Of a DNA stretch of 64,000 bases, positions 1 to 7,943 are shown one piece after another. Made by a program: the position numbers and the translations under genes. The notes beneath the pieces were generated by a model, which was not told where the DNA came from, did not search any database, and saw only the letters and a list, made by a program, of their open reading frames with translations. The stretch spans positions 1 to 64,000 of the forward strand of contig JAPPFJ010000010.1 in assembly GCA_028877215.1 (NCBI GenBank), written 5' to 3'. The stretch's first letter is position 1; every line of letters begins with the position of its first letter. Source of the DNA: Gemmatimonadota bacterium (lineage in GTDB: Bacteria > Latescibacterota > UBA2968 > GCA-2709665).

Positions 1-136
1 TCAAATCCACCCAAGAGTGGCGAGGGGCGCGCAGCCACGATACATTGGATATGGGTGGATTTTCCCGCCTTGACCGCCACTTTTTCGCTCGCGCTCGGGA
101 ACTCACCGGTAATTTTAGAACAACTTCTAACAGGAG
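1..136 (+). repeat. MITE-like repeat, copy 1 (cut by window start)
   Basis: The stretch matches the right two thirds of the element seen complete at 1661-1873 and 22848-23034. Shared parts are the CCACCC block near the left, the TTTTTCGCTCGCGCTCGG core and the right end AACTCACCGGTAATTTTAGA followed by ACAACTTCT. The right end stops a few bases before the ribosome binding site of the FAD protein at 143. The left end lies outside the window. Confidence 0.75.
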
Positions 137-142
137 GATGCA

Positions 143-688
143 ATGGCATCGGTATTGGTGGTAGGAGATGGTCCCGGTGGACTGAGCGCGGCTCTGTTCC
201 TGGCCAAGAACGGCATGGATGTTGTGGTGTTCGGGCAGAATACAACCCCCATGCATAAAGCCATGCTCTACAATTACCTGGGTATTCCCGAATTGACCGG
301 GAGCGAGTTTCAACGCATTTCCCGGGATCAGGTCGCGGCTCAGGGTGCACGAATTGAGGACGTGCAGGTCGCCGGTATCGAAAAGACGCAAGCCGGCTTT
401 ACATTGACCGCGGAGGACGGGGCCACCCACAACGGTGACTATCTGATTCTGGCGGCCGGAACCAATGTGAAGCTTGGCGTGAGTATCGGTCTTGAGAGAG
501 GTCCGGACGGGCTGGGATGCGACAGGGACGGTCGTACGGCAATAGACGGACTCTACGTAGTGGGATGGAGTACGCGGCTGCGGAAAACGCAGGCGATTAT
601 TTCCGCCGGTCAGGGTGCGTCCGCCGCGCTCGATATTCTATCGATCGAGGCAGGCGAGGACGTACACGATTTCGATGTGGTGTCATGA
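143..688 (+). CDS. Minimal FAD-binding, thioredoxin reductase-like protein
   Basis: The 181-residue product starts with a dinucleotide-binding fold (VVGDGPGGLSAALFLAKNG, residues 6-24) and ends with the second FAD motif (GLYVVGWST, then the helix AIISAGQGASAALDILS). Normal thioredoxin reductases have about 310 residues. This one lacks the inserted NADPH domain, and MHKAMLYNYLG stands where a redox pair might be expected, so there is no CxxC. It resembles short haloarchaeal and bacterial homologues that end in an HDFDV motif. ATG is preceded by an AGGAGG box. It stands alone behind a MITE-like repeat. It probably binds FAD, but the electron donor and substrate are unknown. Confidence 0.8.
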   Translation: MASVLVVGDGPGGLSAALFLAKNGMDVVVFGQNTTPMHKAMLYNYLGIPELTGSEFQRISRDQVAAQGARIEDVQVAGIEKTQAGFTLTAEDGATHNGDYLILAAGTNVKLGVSIGLERGPDGLGCDRDGRTAIDGLYVVGWSTRLRKTQAIISAGQGASAALDILSIEAGEDVHDFDVVS

Positions 689-880
689 AACATGCCTGAA
701 GTTGCAGCATCGGGACATGGCGTTCCGTCGCGAAAACTCCTTACCATTCGACCACCGGTGGCAGGACGATTCCTTCGGGAGGTTAGCCTCAATCCGAAAT
801 AAACAGCAACGCGGCGACGCGATAAAACCCTCCGAAACGGGGCAATATCGACGTATAGAATGACGTTTTTTCCCTTCACG

Positions 881-980
881 TCCAGTGACCTGGTGTATCC
901 TGGTAATCCGCCGTTTAATCGCCTTTATTTACAAGCACATATTCGAATTAACGTCCGCGAAGATTTACGAATCAAGGTTA
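881..980 (+). repeat. 100-bp dispersed repeat, copy A
   Basis: About 80% identical by eye to 41365-41466. The first half is almost unchanged (CTGGTGTATCCTGGTAATCC and the following CGCC..TAATCGCCTTTA). It ends at the stop codon of the minus-strand DUF151 gene. Together with 689-880, where I see nothing else, it fills the gap between convergent genes. Confidence 0.7.
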
Positions 981-1547
981 GTAGTACCTGGGTGTCTTTC
1001 TGGGGGCAGCCGGTTTCGGAGGCGCCTCGCTTTCAGGAATGCCGTGGCTTTCAATGATGCCACGAACCACGTGTACCGGTAGGCCCATTCTAACGGCCAA
1101 TGCCATTGAATCACTCGGACGCGCGTCCATTTTGAACGTCGTTCCATCCGGACCCTGCAGGGTAAGTACGGCGAAATACGTACTCCCCAGCCCCCCTTCT
1201 TTCAGTGGGCGAAGTTCGTCGATTACAATGGATCGGAGACGGACGCCGGCCCCTTCCAGAACGTTGTGGAACAGATCGTGGGTGAACGGACGAGGAAACG
1301 TCTCATTCTTCAGTTTGCGCCAGATTGCCATCGCTTCGCAGGGACCGATCCAGATGGGCAGAAGTCGTGCGGTCTCGCTGTTACGCAGAAAAACGATGTA
1401 TTGATCTTCCGAATCCCGCCCGACCTGATGAACTTCAGTCTTGACCAGGTCCTTTTCCGACGGATACGCCGCCGCCGCGAGGACGCCGCTCAGACAGAGG
1501 CATAAAACGCAGGAGTAAATCACCGCAGAACGGCATCTATCGTACAT
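978..1547 (-). CDS. Secreted DUF151 (bifunctional nuclease family) protein
   Basis: The 189-residue product starts at an ATG with an AAAGGAACC box upstream; a longer reading frame upstream is probably untranslated leader. A hydrophobic signal segment (about residues 8-27, ending AAAAY) is followed by a DUF151 domain with LPIWIGPCEAMAI and the MDARPSDSMALAVR signature. DUF151 proteins have been called bifunctional nucleases in plants, but their bacterial role is poorly defined and most are cytoplasmic. The predicted export here is unusual. A second, cytoplasmic DUF151 gene lies at 48064-48735. A promoter is readable at 1608-1636. Confidence 0.85.
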   Translation of the reverse strand: MYDRCRSAVIYSCVLCLCLSGVLAAAAYPSEKDLVKTEVHQVGRDSEDQYIVFLRNSETARLLPIWIGPCEAMAIWRKLKNETFPRPFTHDLFHNVLEGAGVRLRSIVIDELRPLKEGGLGSTYFAVLTLQGPDGTTFKMDARPSDSMALAVRMGLPVHVVRGIIESHGIPESEAPPKPAAPRKTPRYY

Positions 1548-1607
1548 CTCGGTTCCTTTCGGTGTTTGAAGCCGGCGCTGACTGACATGATTCCGTTGCG
1601 TTCCGGG

Positions 1608-1636
1608 AATATACGCCGGCGCTAATCGCGGGGCAA
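1608..1636 (-). promoter_or_regulatory. Sigma70-type promoter for the DUF151 gene
   Basis: Read on the minus strand: TTGCCC (1636-1631), a 17-bp spacer and TATATT (1613-1608). The transcription start would fall about 55 bases before the ATG at 1547. Confidence 0.5.
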
Positions 1637-1660
1637 TTCGAATTTCCGGCATAGGGACTG

Positions 1661-1873
1661 AGAAGCTGTCTTAAGATTCCCAGCGGTCTTCGCACGGCTG
1701 CAAAGGCGCCGGTCGGCGTTGGTCAAACCCACCCGTCTTACGAGATCGAGGCCGCGCTTGCTCGCCTCTCATAGGCGGGTTTTCCCGTCGGCGCTGCGCG
1801 CCCCTCGTGCCTCTTAACCGCCACTTTTTCGCTCGCGCTCGAGAACTCACCGGTTATTTTAAAACAGCTTCCG
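1661..1873 (+). repeat. MITE-like element, copy 2 (complete)
   Basis: About 213 bp. The left end AGAAGCTGTCTTAAGATTCC and the right end ATTTTAAAACAGCTTCC are imperfect inverted repeats of each other. The interior has no reading frame for a transposase. The left subterminal part (CAGCGGTCTTCGCACGGC) and the right one (TTTTTCGCTCGCGCTCG) are shared with the other copies. It sits between the DUF151 promoter and the yicC promoter. Confidence 0.85.
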
Positions 1874-1884
1874 AGGCTTGTGGG

Positions 1885-1913
1885 TTGACAAGCTGTGATG
1901 AATGTGCTATCTT
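1885..1913 (+). promoter_or_regulatory. Sigma70-type promoter for yicC operon
   Basis: TTGACA (1885-1890), a 17-bp spacer and TATCTT (1908-1913), 12 bp beyond the right end of the MITE-like element. The start of transcription would be near 1920, about 45 bases before the yicC ATG. Confidence 0.6.
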
Positions 1914-1965
1914 TTTCAATTTCAGAATTTTACACGATTTGTGCGGTGTAAGTCCAGGAGAACGC

Positions 1966-2844
1966 ATGGTTGTCAGCATGACGGGTTTCGGGAGGGGAGA
2001 AGTCGAAACAGACGGCTACCGGGCGTCGGTGGAGCTACGGTCTGTCAACGGGCGCTACGGCGAGGTATCCGTCCATTTGCCCAGACACCTGTCTCCCCTG
2101 GAACAACGGATCAAGGAGCTCGTGCTTTCGGTTTTCTCCCGGGGCCACATTCGCGTCTCGGTAAGTGTGAGCGGCGACTCGCTTGGACAGGGCATCCCGG
2201 TTCTGAATGAACGTATCTTTGAGGGATATCGAGACGGACTTGCGCGGTTGCAGACTCGCCTGGGCGCTTCAAATGCACCCGATCCCCTGCAGGTCGCGCT
2301 AATGCCGAGTGTATTCGAATTCGAGACCAGCCCACCGGATCTGGAAGCAGTCTGGAAGGTGGTTGCGCCGGCCTGTGAACAGGCCGTCACTCAATGCCAG
2401 TCGATGCGGACGACAGAGGGAAAACAGCTGGCGGCGGATATCGTCCAGCGGGTTCATCAACTCGAGGATCTGGTCGGGCAAATACAGGAATTGGCACCCG
2501 GTCAGGTCGCGTCCACCCGCAGGAGGCTCGACGAGAAACTCCGGGAACTCATCGCCCCTGAGAGTGTCGACCAGAGCCGCCTCCTCACGGAAATTGCCCT
2601 GCTCTCGGAGCGCATGGACATTACCGAGGAAACGGTCCGCTTCCACAGTCACAACGAACAGTTCCTGAAGACGCTGGGTCGCGACGAGCCGGTCGGCAGG
2701 CGTCTGAATTTTCTTCTCCAGGAGATGCTCCGCGAGGCCAACACAATCGGCTCCAAAGCCGGCGACACCGGAATCGCGCATCTGGTGGTCGGGGTCAAGG
2801 AAGAGATCGAGAAGCTCAGAGAGCAGGTGCAGAACATAGAATAG
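1966..2844 (+). CDS. yicC: YicC family protein
   Basis: The 292-residue product opens with SMTGFGRGE, the family hallmark, and ends with a DUF1732-type region (RLLTEIALLSERMDITEE and the HNEQF..L section, then FLLQEMLREANTIGSKA). E. coli YicC is reported as an endoribonuclease involved in small RNA turnover; that this one does the same is inferred from the family. The ATG at 1966 follows CCAGGAG and gives the usual length; a longer in-frame extension to 1807 runs into the upstream repeat and is rejected. It heads a run with gmk, rpoZ and coaBC, a gene order common in bacteria. Confidence 0.92.
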   Translation: MVVSMTGFGRGEVETDGYRASVELRSVNGRYGEVSVHLPRHLSPLEQRIKELVLSVFSRGHIRVSVSVSGDSLGQGIPVLNERIFEGYRDGLARLQTRLGASNAPDPLQVALMPSVFEFETSPPDLEAVWKVVAPACEQAVTQCQSMRTTEGKQLAADIVQRVHQLEDLVGQIQELAPGQVASTRRRLDEKLRELIAPESVDQSRLLTEIALLSERMDITEETVRFHSHNEQFLKTLGRDEPVGRRLNFLLQEMLREANTIGSKAGDTGIAHLVVGVKEEIEKLREQVQNIE

Positions 2845-2864
2845 CAGCGTGATCGGTTCCACAG

Positions 2865-3530
2865 ATGGAAAAACCGTTCGGAATTGAGGCCCTGCAAGAC
2901 CGCCTCGTTAGCAATCCCGCGTCGTTCGTGGTGGTACTGTCGGGTCCTGCAGGCGCAGGAAAGACAACCATCCGCCAGGGGCTGCTGGAATGCGACAACA
3001 CGCTGCGGGTATGTGTGACCACCACCACACGCGCCAAACGCCTTAACGAAGTGGACGGCGTCGACTACCATTTCGTTTCGGAAGATGCGTTTCGTGCGGG
3101 GCTGAAACAGGGGTGTTTTTTCGAATGGGCGGAGGTGTACGGCTTTCTTTACGGCGCAACCTTCGAGGCGATCGCGCACGCACTTGGACAAGGCGGCGTT
3201 GTGCTGCTCGTGGCAGACGTGCAGGGCGCGGCGACGTGGAAGCGCTTGCTCGGGAAACGATGCGTCAGCGTGTTCGTGCTGCCGCCATCGGTCAAGGTGC
3301 TTGAGCAGCGCCTGGGAGGGCGTAAGACCGAAGCGGGTGGCGTCTTGATGCGCAGGCTGGAGAATGCGAGGTCTGAGCTAGCTAAAGCCGTGGAGTTCGA
3401 TTATCTCGTCGTCAATAGAGAGCTTGATCGCGCCATATCCGATGTTCAGGAACTGATTCGCGTTGAAAGGCGCAGGCCGTGGCGAATGCCCGACTTACTT
3501 GATGAATTCGGGCGGCGGGATGTGCCTTAG
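2865..3530 (+). CDS. gmk: Guanylate kinase
   Basis: The 221-residue product phosphorylates GMP to GDP in the cytoplasm. It has the P-loop GPAGAGKTT (residues 27-35), the GMP-binding region around TTTTRAKRLNEVDGVDYHFV, and the later REL..AISDVQELI helix. The family normally has about 205 residues, so the N-terminus is slightly extended. The LID region (RLGGRKTEAGGVLMRR) is somewhat divergent from the usual RGTE-type sequence. It lies 20 bp after yicC. No strong ribosome binding site is seen. Confidence 0.93.
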   Translation: MEKPFGIEALQDRLVSNPASFVVVLSGPAGAGKTTIRQGLLECDNTLRVCVTTTTRAKRLNEVDGVDYHFVSEDAFRAGLKQGCFFEWAEVYGFLYGATFEAIAHALGQGGVVLLVADVQGAATWKRLLGKRCVSVFVLPPSVKVLEQRLGGRKTEAGGVLMRRLENARSELAKAVEFDYLVVNRELDRAISDVQELIRVERRRPWRMPDLLDEFGRRDVP

Positions 3531-3535
3531 AACAG

Positions 3536-3557
3536 GAATTTTAAAACAGCTTCTTAG
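3536..3557 (+). repeat. MITE-like element, right-end remnant
   Basis: GGAATTTTAAAACAGCTTCT matches the right terminus of the element at 1661-1873. Nothing of the rest of the element is recognisable. It lies directly after the gmk stop codon. Confidence 0.55.
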
Positions 3558-3664
3558 CGTGAATTTACGACGGGCAATCAGATCGTCCAAATCAGTTGCA
3601 CGTAAAACGACTCGATTGCGATCACGGGCAACCCTGCCCCACACAGACGGAGGATTGGATCCAA

Positions 3665-3925
3665 ATGTCACGGATTTTCTTTCTCGAAGAGATAAGCAGC
3701 GACGAAATAAACCCGTATGAGGCGGTCAGCGCCGCGTCTAGAGAGTCCCGCCGGATCAACCAGGCCCGGATGGCGAGAGACGTTTCAGGAGAGGCGGAAA
3801 AACCCACGACGCTGTCGCTGGATCGTCTTTCCACGGGAAAAGTGAAAATTGCGTACGACGCCGATGAGGAAATGGAAGCGGAAGATGGCAATGCCGTCGA
3901 AAACGAGGATCCTGCTGGGAATTAG
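3665..3925 (+). CDS. rpoZ: RNA polymerase omega subunit
   Basis: The 86-residue product has the omega core: a short N-terminal segment, then NPYEAVSAASRESRRINQ (residues 15-32), the position of the conserved helix that clamps the beta-prime subunit, followed by an acidic tail. The ATG follows CGGAGGA at good spacing. The 23-codon upstream extension is unlikely. Its 3' end overlaps coaBC by about 40 bases. The position between gmk and coaBC supports the call for such a short protein. Confidence 0.88.
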   Translation: MSRIFFLEEISSDEINPYEAVSAASRESRRINQARMARDVSGEAEKPTTLSLDRLSTGKVKIAYDADEEMEAEDGNAVENEDPAGN

Positions 3926-5096
3926 CGGTGGGATTGCCGCCTACAAAGGAGTTGAGGTACTTCGCGGCCTGCAGCGTGAAGGCGCCGAAGTGCGGGTGGC
4001 GATGACCGCGGCTGCGCAGAAATTCATACAGCCGCTGACGTTTGAGGCGCTCTCCGGCCACCCTGTCTACACCCGGCTTTTTCCTGACGCGGGGGATCCG
4101 GATATTGTTCACGTCAAGTTGGGCGAATGGCCCGAACTGATTCTGATTGCCCCTGCAACGGCCAATGTGATTGCCAAAATGGCAAACGGTCTGGCAGACG
4201 ATCTGCTTACGTGCACCCTGCTTTCAAGTGAGGCGCCCGTGATGGTGGCGCCGGCCATGGAAACCGCAATGTACCGGCATCCAGCGGCACAACGCAATCT
4301 CCAGCGCCTTGCCGATATGGGATATCGCCTGATTGGTCCCGAGGATGGGGCGCTTGCATCGGGCCGCAGCGGGTTGGGGCGGCTTGCGGACCCGGAACGC
4401 ATCGTCGCCGAAGCCGTCTCCTCGGCAGTGACATTCGGAGATCTTTCGGGTCGAAAGATCCTCGTTACGGGAGGACGGACGGAAGAAGACATCGACCCGG
4501 TTCGTTTTATCACGAATCGATCCACCGGAAAGATGGGGTACGCGGTGGCCCGCCGCGCCAGGCAGCGCGGCGCGGACGTGGTTCTCGTAAGCGGCCCGGC
4601 CGATTTGGATCAACCCGCTGGTGTGGAATTCATTCGAGTAAGGACGGTTTCCGAAATGCGTGCGGCGACCGAATCGGCATTCGAAGGGGCGGATGCCCTG
4701 GTCATGACGGCGGCCGTGCTGGATTTCAGGCCTCGCGTCGTCTCCGACGCGAAAATCAAGAAGAACGCCAACGGGTTGACGCTGGATCTCGTTGCGAACG
4801 AAGACTTTCTGGTGGGGCTGGGCGCCCGGAAGAATGGCCGGATCGTGGTCGGATTTGCGATGGAAACGGAGAATGGTCTGCCAAACGCGCGAAAAAAACT
4901 TGATGAAAAGCACCTGGATCTGATCGTCTTGAACGATTTGAACGAATCGGGCGCCGGATTCGGCGTTGACACCAATGTGGTCACGCTGATTGACGGGGAT
5001 GAGGCGGAACCCTTGCCAAAGATGTCCAAGCTCGAGGTTGCAGACCGGATTCTGGATTGGGTGATAGACCGGTGGACCCAGACGCCGAGACCATAG
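3885..5096 (+). CDS. coaBC: Bifunctional CoaBC (coenzyme A synthesis)
   Basis: The product (about 403 residues) joins phosphopantothenoylcysteine decarboxylase and synthetase. The N-terminal flavoprotein half has LLGISGGIAAYK, the catalytic His in DIVHVKLGEW, the PATANVIAKMANG segment and PAMETAMY. The synthetase half has VTGGRTEEDIDPVRFI, NRSTGKMG and the KIKK lysines. The PAMETAM form replaces the more common PAMN with Glu at the Asn position. Start is ATG at 3885 or 3891; both overlap rpoZ, implying translational coupling. The downstream glycosylase overlaps its last 40 bases. Confidence 0.95.
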   Translation: MAMPSKTRILLGISGGIAAYKGVEVLRGLQREGAEVRVAMTAAAQKFIQPLTFEALSGHPVYTRLFPDAGDPDIVHVKLGEWPELILIAPATANVIAKMANGLADDLLTCTLLSSEAPVMVAPAMETAMYRHPAAQRNLQRLADMGYRLIGPEDGALASGRSGLGRLADPERIVAEAVSSAVTFGDLSGRKILVTGGRTEEDIDPVRFITNRSTGKMGYAVARRARQRGADVVLVSGPADLDQPAGVEFIRVRTVSEMRAATESAFEGADALVMTAAVLDFRPRVVSDAKIKKNANGLTLDLVANEDFLVGLGARKNGRIVVGFAMETENGLPNARKKLDEKHLDLIVLNDLNESGAGFGVDTNVVTLIDGDEAEPLPKMSKLEVADRILDWVIDRWTQTPRP

Positions 5097-5737
5097 AGAC
5101 CCTGAAAGCCGTGCGAGGGTTTGTTGAAGCGCAGGCGGAATTCGGTCTGACGGAGTTCAGGTGCGCGCGCGCAGACGCGGATGCGCGGCTTGCCGATTTT
5201 CACGAGTCGATCCGCGATTGCCGAATGTGCGGGCTCTGTGAAAGCCGGCGCAGCGTTGTCTTCGGCAGCGGCAATCCGGATGCGGGACTGATGTTTGTCG
5301 GTGAGGCGCCCGGGGCGGAAGAAGACAGGACGGGGCTGCCGTTCGTCGGAGCAGCCGGCGCATTGCTCACCCGCATGATCGAAGCCATCGGTTTCAAGCG
5401 CGAAGACGTCTATATTGCCAATGTAATCAAATGCAGGCCGCCGGGTAACCGGGACCCGCGACCGGAGGAAATAGAAACGTGCAAGCCCTTTCTCGAACGG
5501 CAGATTGAGCACATACAGCCGGTTGCGATCTGCGCCCTTGGTCTATTCGCCGCGCAGACCTTGTTGGAAACCGATGAACCGATGGGCAGTCTGCGGGGTC
5601 GGATCTTTTCGTATCGCGGCATCCATCTGATCCCCACCTATCATCCGGCCGCGCTACTGCGAAACCGGCATTGGAAGCGCCCCGCCTGGGAGGATCTGCA
5701 ACTGCTCAGGCGCGTATACGACAACACCGCCGGCTAA
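5057..5737 (+). CDS. Family 4 uracil-DNA glycosylase (Fe-S)
   Basis: The 226-residue product removes uracil from DNA. Family 4 marks are the four Fe4S4-ligand cysteines (CRMC at 55/58, C126 in [10 protein letters not shown]142 in ETCKPF), motif GEAPGAEED (82-90) and the HPAALLRN motif (196-203). An N-terminal stretch of about 50 residues precedes the domain, as in many homologues. The longest start is TTG at 5057, inside coaBC; a GTG at 5072 is the alternative. Its stop codon overlaps a degenerate copy of the 37-bp repeat family. Confidence 0.92.
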   Translation: MGDRPVDPDAETIETLKAVRGFVEAQAEFGLTEFRCARADADARLADFHESIRDCRMCGLCESRRSVVFGSGNPDAGLMFVGEAPGAEEDRTGLPFVGAAGALLTRMIEAIGFKREDVYIANVIKCRPPGNRDPRPEEIETCKPFLERQIEHIQPVAICALGLFAAQTLLETDEPMGSLRGRIFSYRGIHLIPTYHPAALLRNRHWKRPAWEDLQLLRRVYDNTAG

Positions 5738-5751
5738 CAGCCCGTTGAAAA
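5735..5751 (+). repeat. Degenerate copy of the 37-bp repeat
   Basis: TAACAGCCCGTTGAAAA resembles the first 17 bases of the repeat at 8831 and 47805 (TAGCAGTCCGTTGATAA). Like the 8831 copy it begins at a stop codon, here that of the uracil-DNA glycosylase gene. The match is short. Confidence 0.35.
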
Positions 5752-5811
5752 GGCACATCCGCGTGTTCTTTGCCCCTTGTTTGGATAAGCTCCTGCTCAA
5801 CGCGTGATCCT

Positions 5812-7200
5812 ATGGCTTCCCAACCATCGAGCGCACAGACTCCCGTCGATCGTCCGCAACCTCAGGCGCTTGAGGTCGAACGGGCGGTTCTCGGCGCCAT
5901 GTTCATTGACAACGCGGCTATCAGCCGAGTGATCGAGGTCCTTGGCGACGAAACGGCATTCTACCATACCTCAAATCGCAGGGTCTACGCGGCCGTACTC
6001 GCGCTGTCCGAGCGGGGCCTGCCGGTGGATGAAGTGACGGTTGCGGAGGAATTGAAGCGCCGCGGGCAATTCGAAGACGTGGGCGGGTACGCCTACGTTG
6101 CCGGCCTGGGCGGCGAAATGGCGACCGGCGCAAACGCGGAATTCCACGCCAGGATCGTGCTAGAGCGCGCCCAGCGCCGCAGGTTGATCGACGCGTCCAC
6201 GCAGACGATTGCGGAGTGTTACGACGAGGCGGAAGAGGTCCACGAGGTAATCGACCGGGCCGAGCAGCGGGTGTTCGGAATTGCTGAAGGCGAACTCGGA
6301 CAGGGCGTCGTATCCCTGCAGTCCAAACTGCACGAGACACTCGAACTCATTGAAAGAGCCCAGACGCAGGCCGGCGTACTGTCGGGGGTCACCACCGGAT
6401 TTACAGATCTCGATGAGATAACCGCAGGCCTGCAGCCGTCTGATTTGATCATAATCGCATCCCGTCCGGCGATGGGAAAGACAGCGCTGACGCTCTGCAT
6501 GGCACGCAATGCCGCCCTGGCGGAAAAAAGCGAAGAAAAAACGTCCGTACTCTATTTCTCCCTGGAGATGAGTATGCAGCAACTCGCACTCCGCTTGCTT
6601 TGTGCCGAAGCGGGAGTGTCTTCACACCAGTTGCGCAGAGGGCGCCTTTCCCAGGAGGAATGGCAAAACCTGGCGAGCCGAGCGGAGAGGCTTTCGGACG
6701 CGCCGATCTTTATTGATGACACGCCAGGCGTCTCCGTCCTTGAATTGCGGGCAAAGGCCCGGCGTGCGAAATTGGAACACAACATCGGCCTTATCTTTGT
6801 TGATTATCTCCAACTGATGACAACTTCGACGCGAGCGGACAACCGGGAGCAGGAAATCGCGAGTATTTCTCGATCCCTTAAGGCATTAGCAAAAGAACTG
6901 GACCTGCCCGTTGTCGCCTGTGCGCAGTTATCGCGCGCTGTTGAAGCCCGGACCGACAGAAGGCCGCAGCTCTCCGACCTGCGCGAAAGCGGCAGCATCG
7001 AACAGGACGCAGACGTGGTCGCGTTTCTCTATCGACCGGGGGTGTACGGAATAGAAGACGACGAGGGCCAGCCTTATGAGTTGGGTAAGGCTGATATCAT
7101 TATCGGCAAACAGCGCAACGGTCCGACGGGCAGCGTGTCTCTTACGTTTTTACCTGAGACTTTGCAGTTCAAGAATCACATACCGAACGACCCTTTCTGA
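5812..7200 (+). CDS. dnaB: Replicative DNA helicase DnaB
   Basis: The 462-residue product is the hexameric helicase that unwinds DNA at the replication fork. The N-terminal DnaB domain (LEVERAVLGAMFID, about residues 20-120) is followed by the RecA-like ATPase with Walker A SRPAMGKTAL (about 217-226), Walker B LIFVDYLQLM, and the arginine-finger and H4 region (LSRAVEARTDRRP, then LRESGSIEQDADVV). ATG at 5812 (MASQPSS) gives standard length; a TTG 42 bases upstream is less likely. No intein is present. Confidence 0.96.
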   Translation: MASQPSSAQTPVDRPQPQALEVERAVLGAMFIDNAAISRVIEVLGDETAFYHTSNRRVYAAVLALSERGLPVDEVTVAEELKRRGQFEDVGGYAYVAGLGGEMATGANAEFHARIVLERAQRRRLIDASTQTIAECYDEAEEVHEVIDRAEQRVFGIAEGELGQGVVSLQSKLHETLELIERAQTQAGVLSGVTTGFTDLDEITAGLQPSDLIIIASRPAMGKTALTLCMARNAALAEKSEEKTSVLYFSLEMSMQQLALRLLCAEAGVSSHQLRRGRLSQEEWQNLASRAERLSDAPIFIDDTPGVSVLELRAKARRAKLEHNIGLIFVDYLQLMTTSTRADNREQEIASISRSLKALAKELDLPVVACAQLSRAVEARTDRRPQLSDLRESGSIEQDADVVAFLYRPGVYGIEDDEGQPYELGKADIIIGKQRNGPTGSVSLTFLPETLQFKNHIPNDPF

Positions 7201-7299
7201 CTTCGGCGGGCAGCTGGTGACATCGGGCAGGTGGGCGGACAATCACCTGCGCGTACGAACTGAATCGAAACTTTGAAACTGTCAATACGAGGAATGGAT

Positions 7300-7938
7300 A
7301 TGGAAGGTTACCGATCTCCAGTCAGGGTATCCAAGCTGCTTTCACTGATGCTCAGGCATCGGCCGGAAGAGTTCGGCATCCAGGTCGACGGGTACGGCTT
7401 CGCGGACTTCGACGCAGTGATATCCGCGTTGAAGAAACAGGATGCCGATATCGAAGTTTCGGACGTAGAAGCACTTGTATACAGAGCCAGCAAGAAACGA
7501 TTTGAGATTGTCGAAGGGCGGATCCGTGCGCGCTATGGACACAGTTTCGCCATGGAACTGGGAACCGAACCCATCGATCCTCCGGAACACCTGTACAAGG
7601 GTGCAAGCGTGTCGGAAGTGGAAGCCATCCTGAGATCGGGATTGAAGCCCGAAAACAGGCAATACGTGCACCTCTCGTTCGACGCCGACGTCGCGCGAAG
7701 GCTGGCGGGACACCGGCAGGGGCCGGGGACCGTGATACGGGTAGAGGCGAGAAAGGCCGCTGAGGGAGGGGTTCAATTTTTCGACTGCGGACCCACGGTC
7801 CTCTCACGGGAGATTCCGTCCGATTTTCTTTCTGTCGAAGACACACCGGCGCCGGTTCCGGATGGCGGCGTGTCCGAGAAACAAAGCGAGCAACCGGTTA
7901 CGTACGGAAGAAAACGGCGATTCGGTTCACGGAGATAG
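7300..7938 (+). CDS. kptA: RNA 2'-phosphotransferase (Tpt1/KptA family)
   Basis: The 212-residue product belongs to the NAD-dependent family that removes 2'-phosphates from RNA splice junctions in eukaryotes. Visible marks are VSKLLSLMLRHRPEEFG (Arg-His of the active site), the RYGHS segment, LYKGAS, VHLSFD and the final CGPTVLSREIP. A basic tail of about 35 residues follows. Bacteria have no matching tRNA splicing, so the substrate is open; RNA repair or RNA end ADP-ribosylation are possibilities. The ATG at 7300 has an ACGAGGA box 6 bases upstream. The stop lies 5 bases before the next gene, so they are probably co-transcribed. Confidence 0.9.
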   Translation: MEGYRSPVRVSKLLSLMLRHRPEEFGIQVDGYGFADFDAVISALKKQDADIEVSDVEALVYRASKKRFEIVEGRIRARYGHSFAMELGTEPIDPPEHLYKGASVSEVEAILRSGLKPENRQYVHLSFDADVARRLAGHRQGPGTVIRVEARKAAEGGVQFFDCGPTVLSREIPSDFLSVEDTPAPVPDGGVSEKQSEQPVTYGRKRRFGSRR

Positions 7939-7943
7939 CTCAC

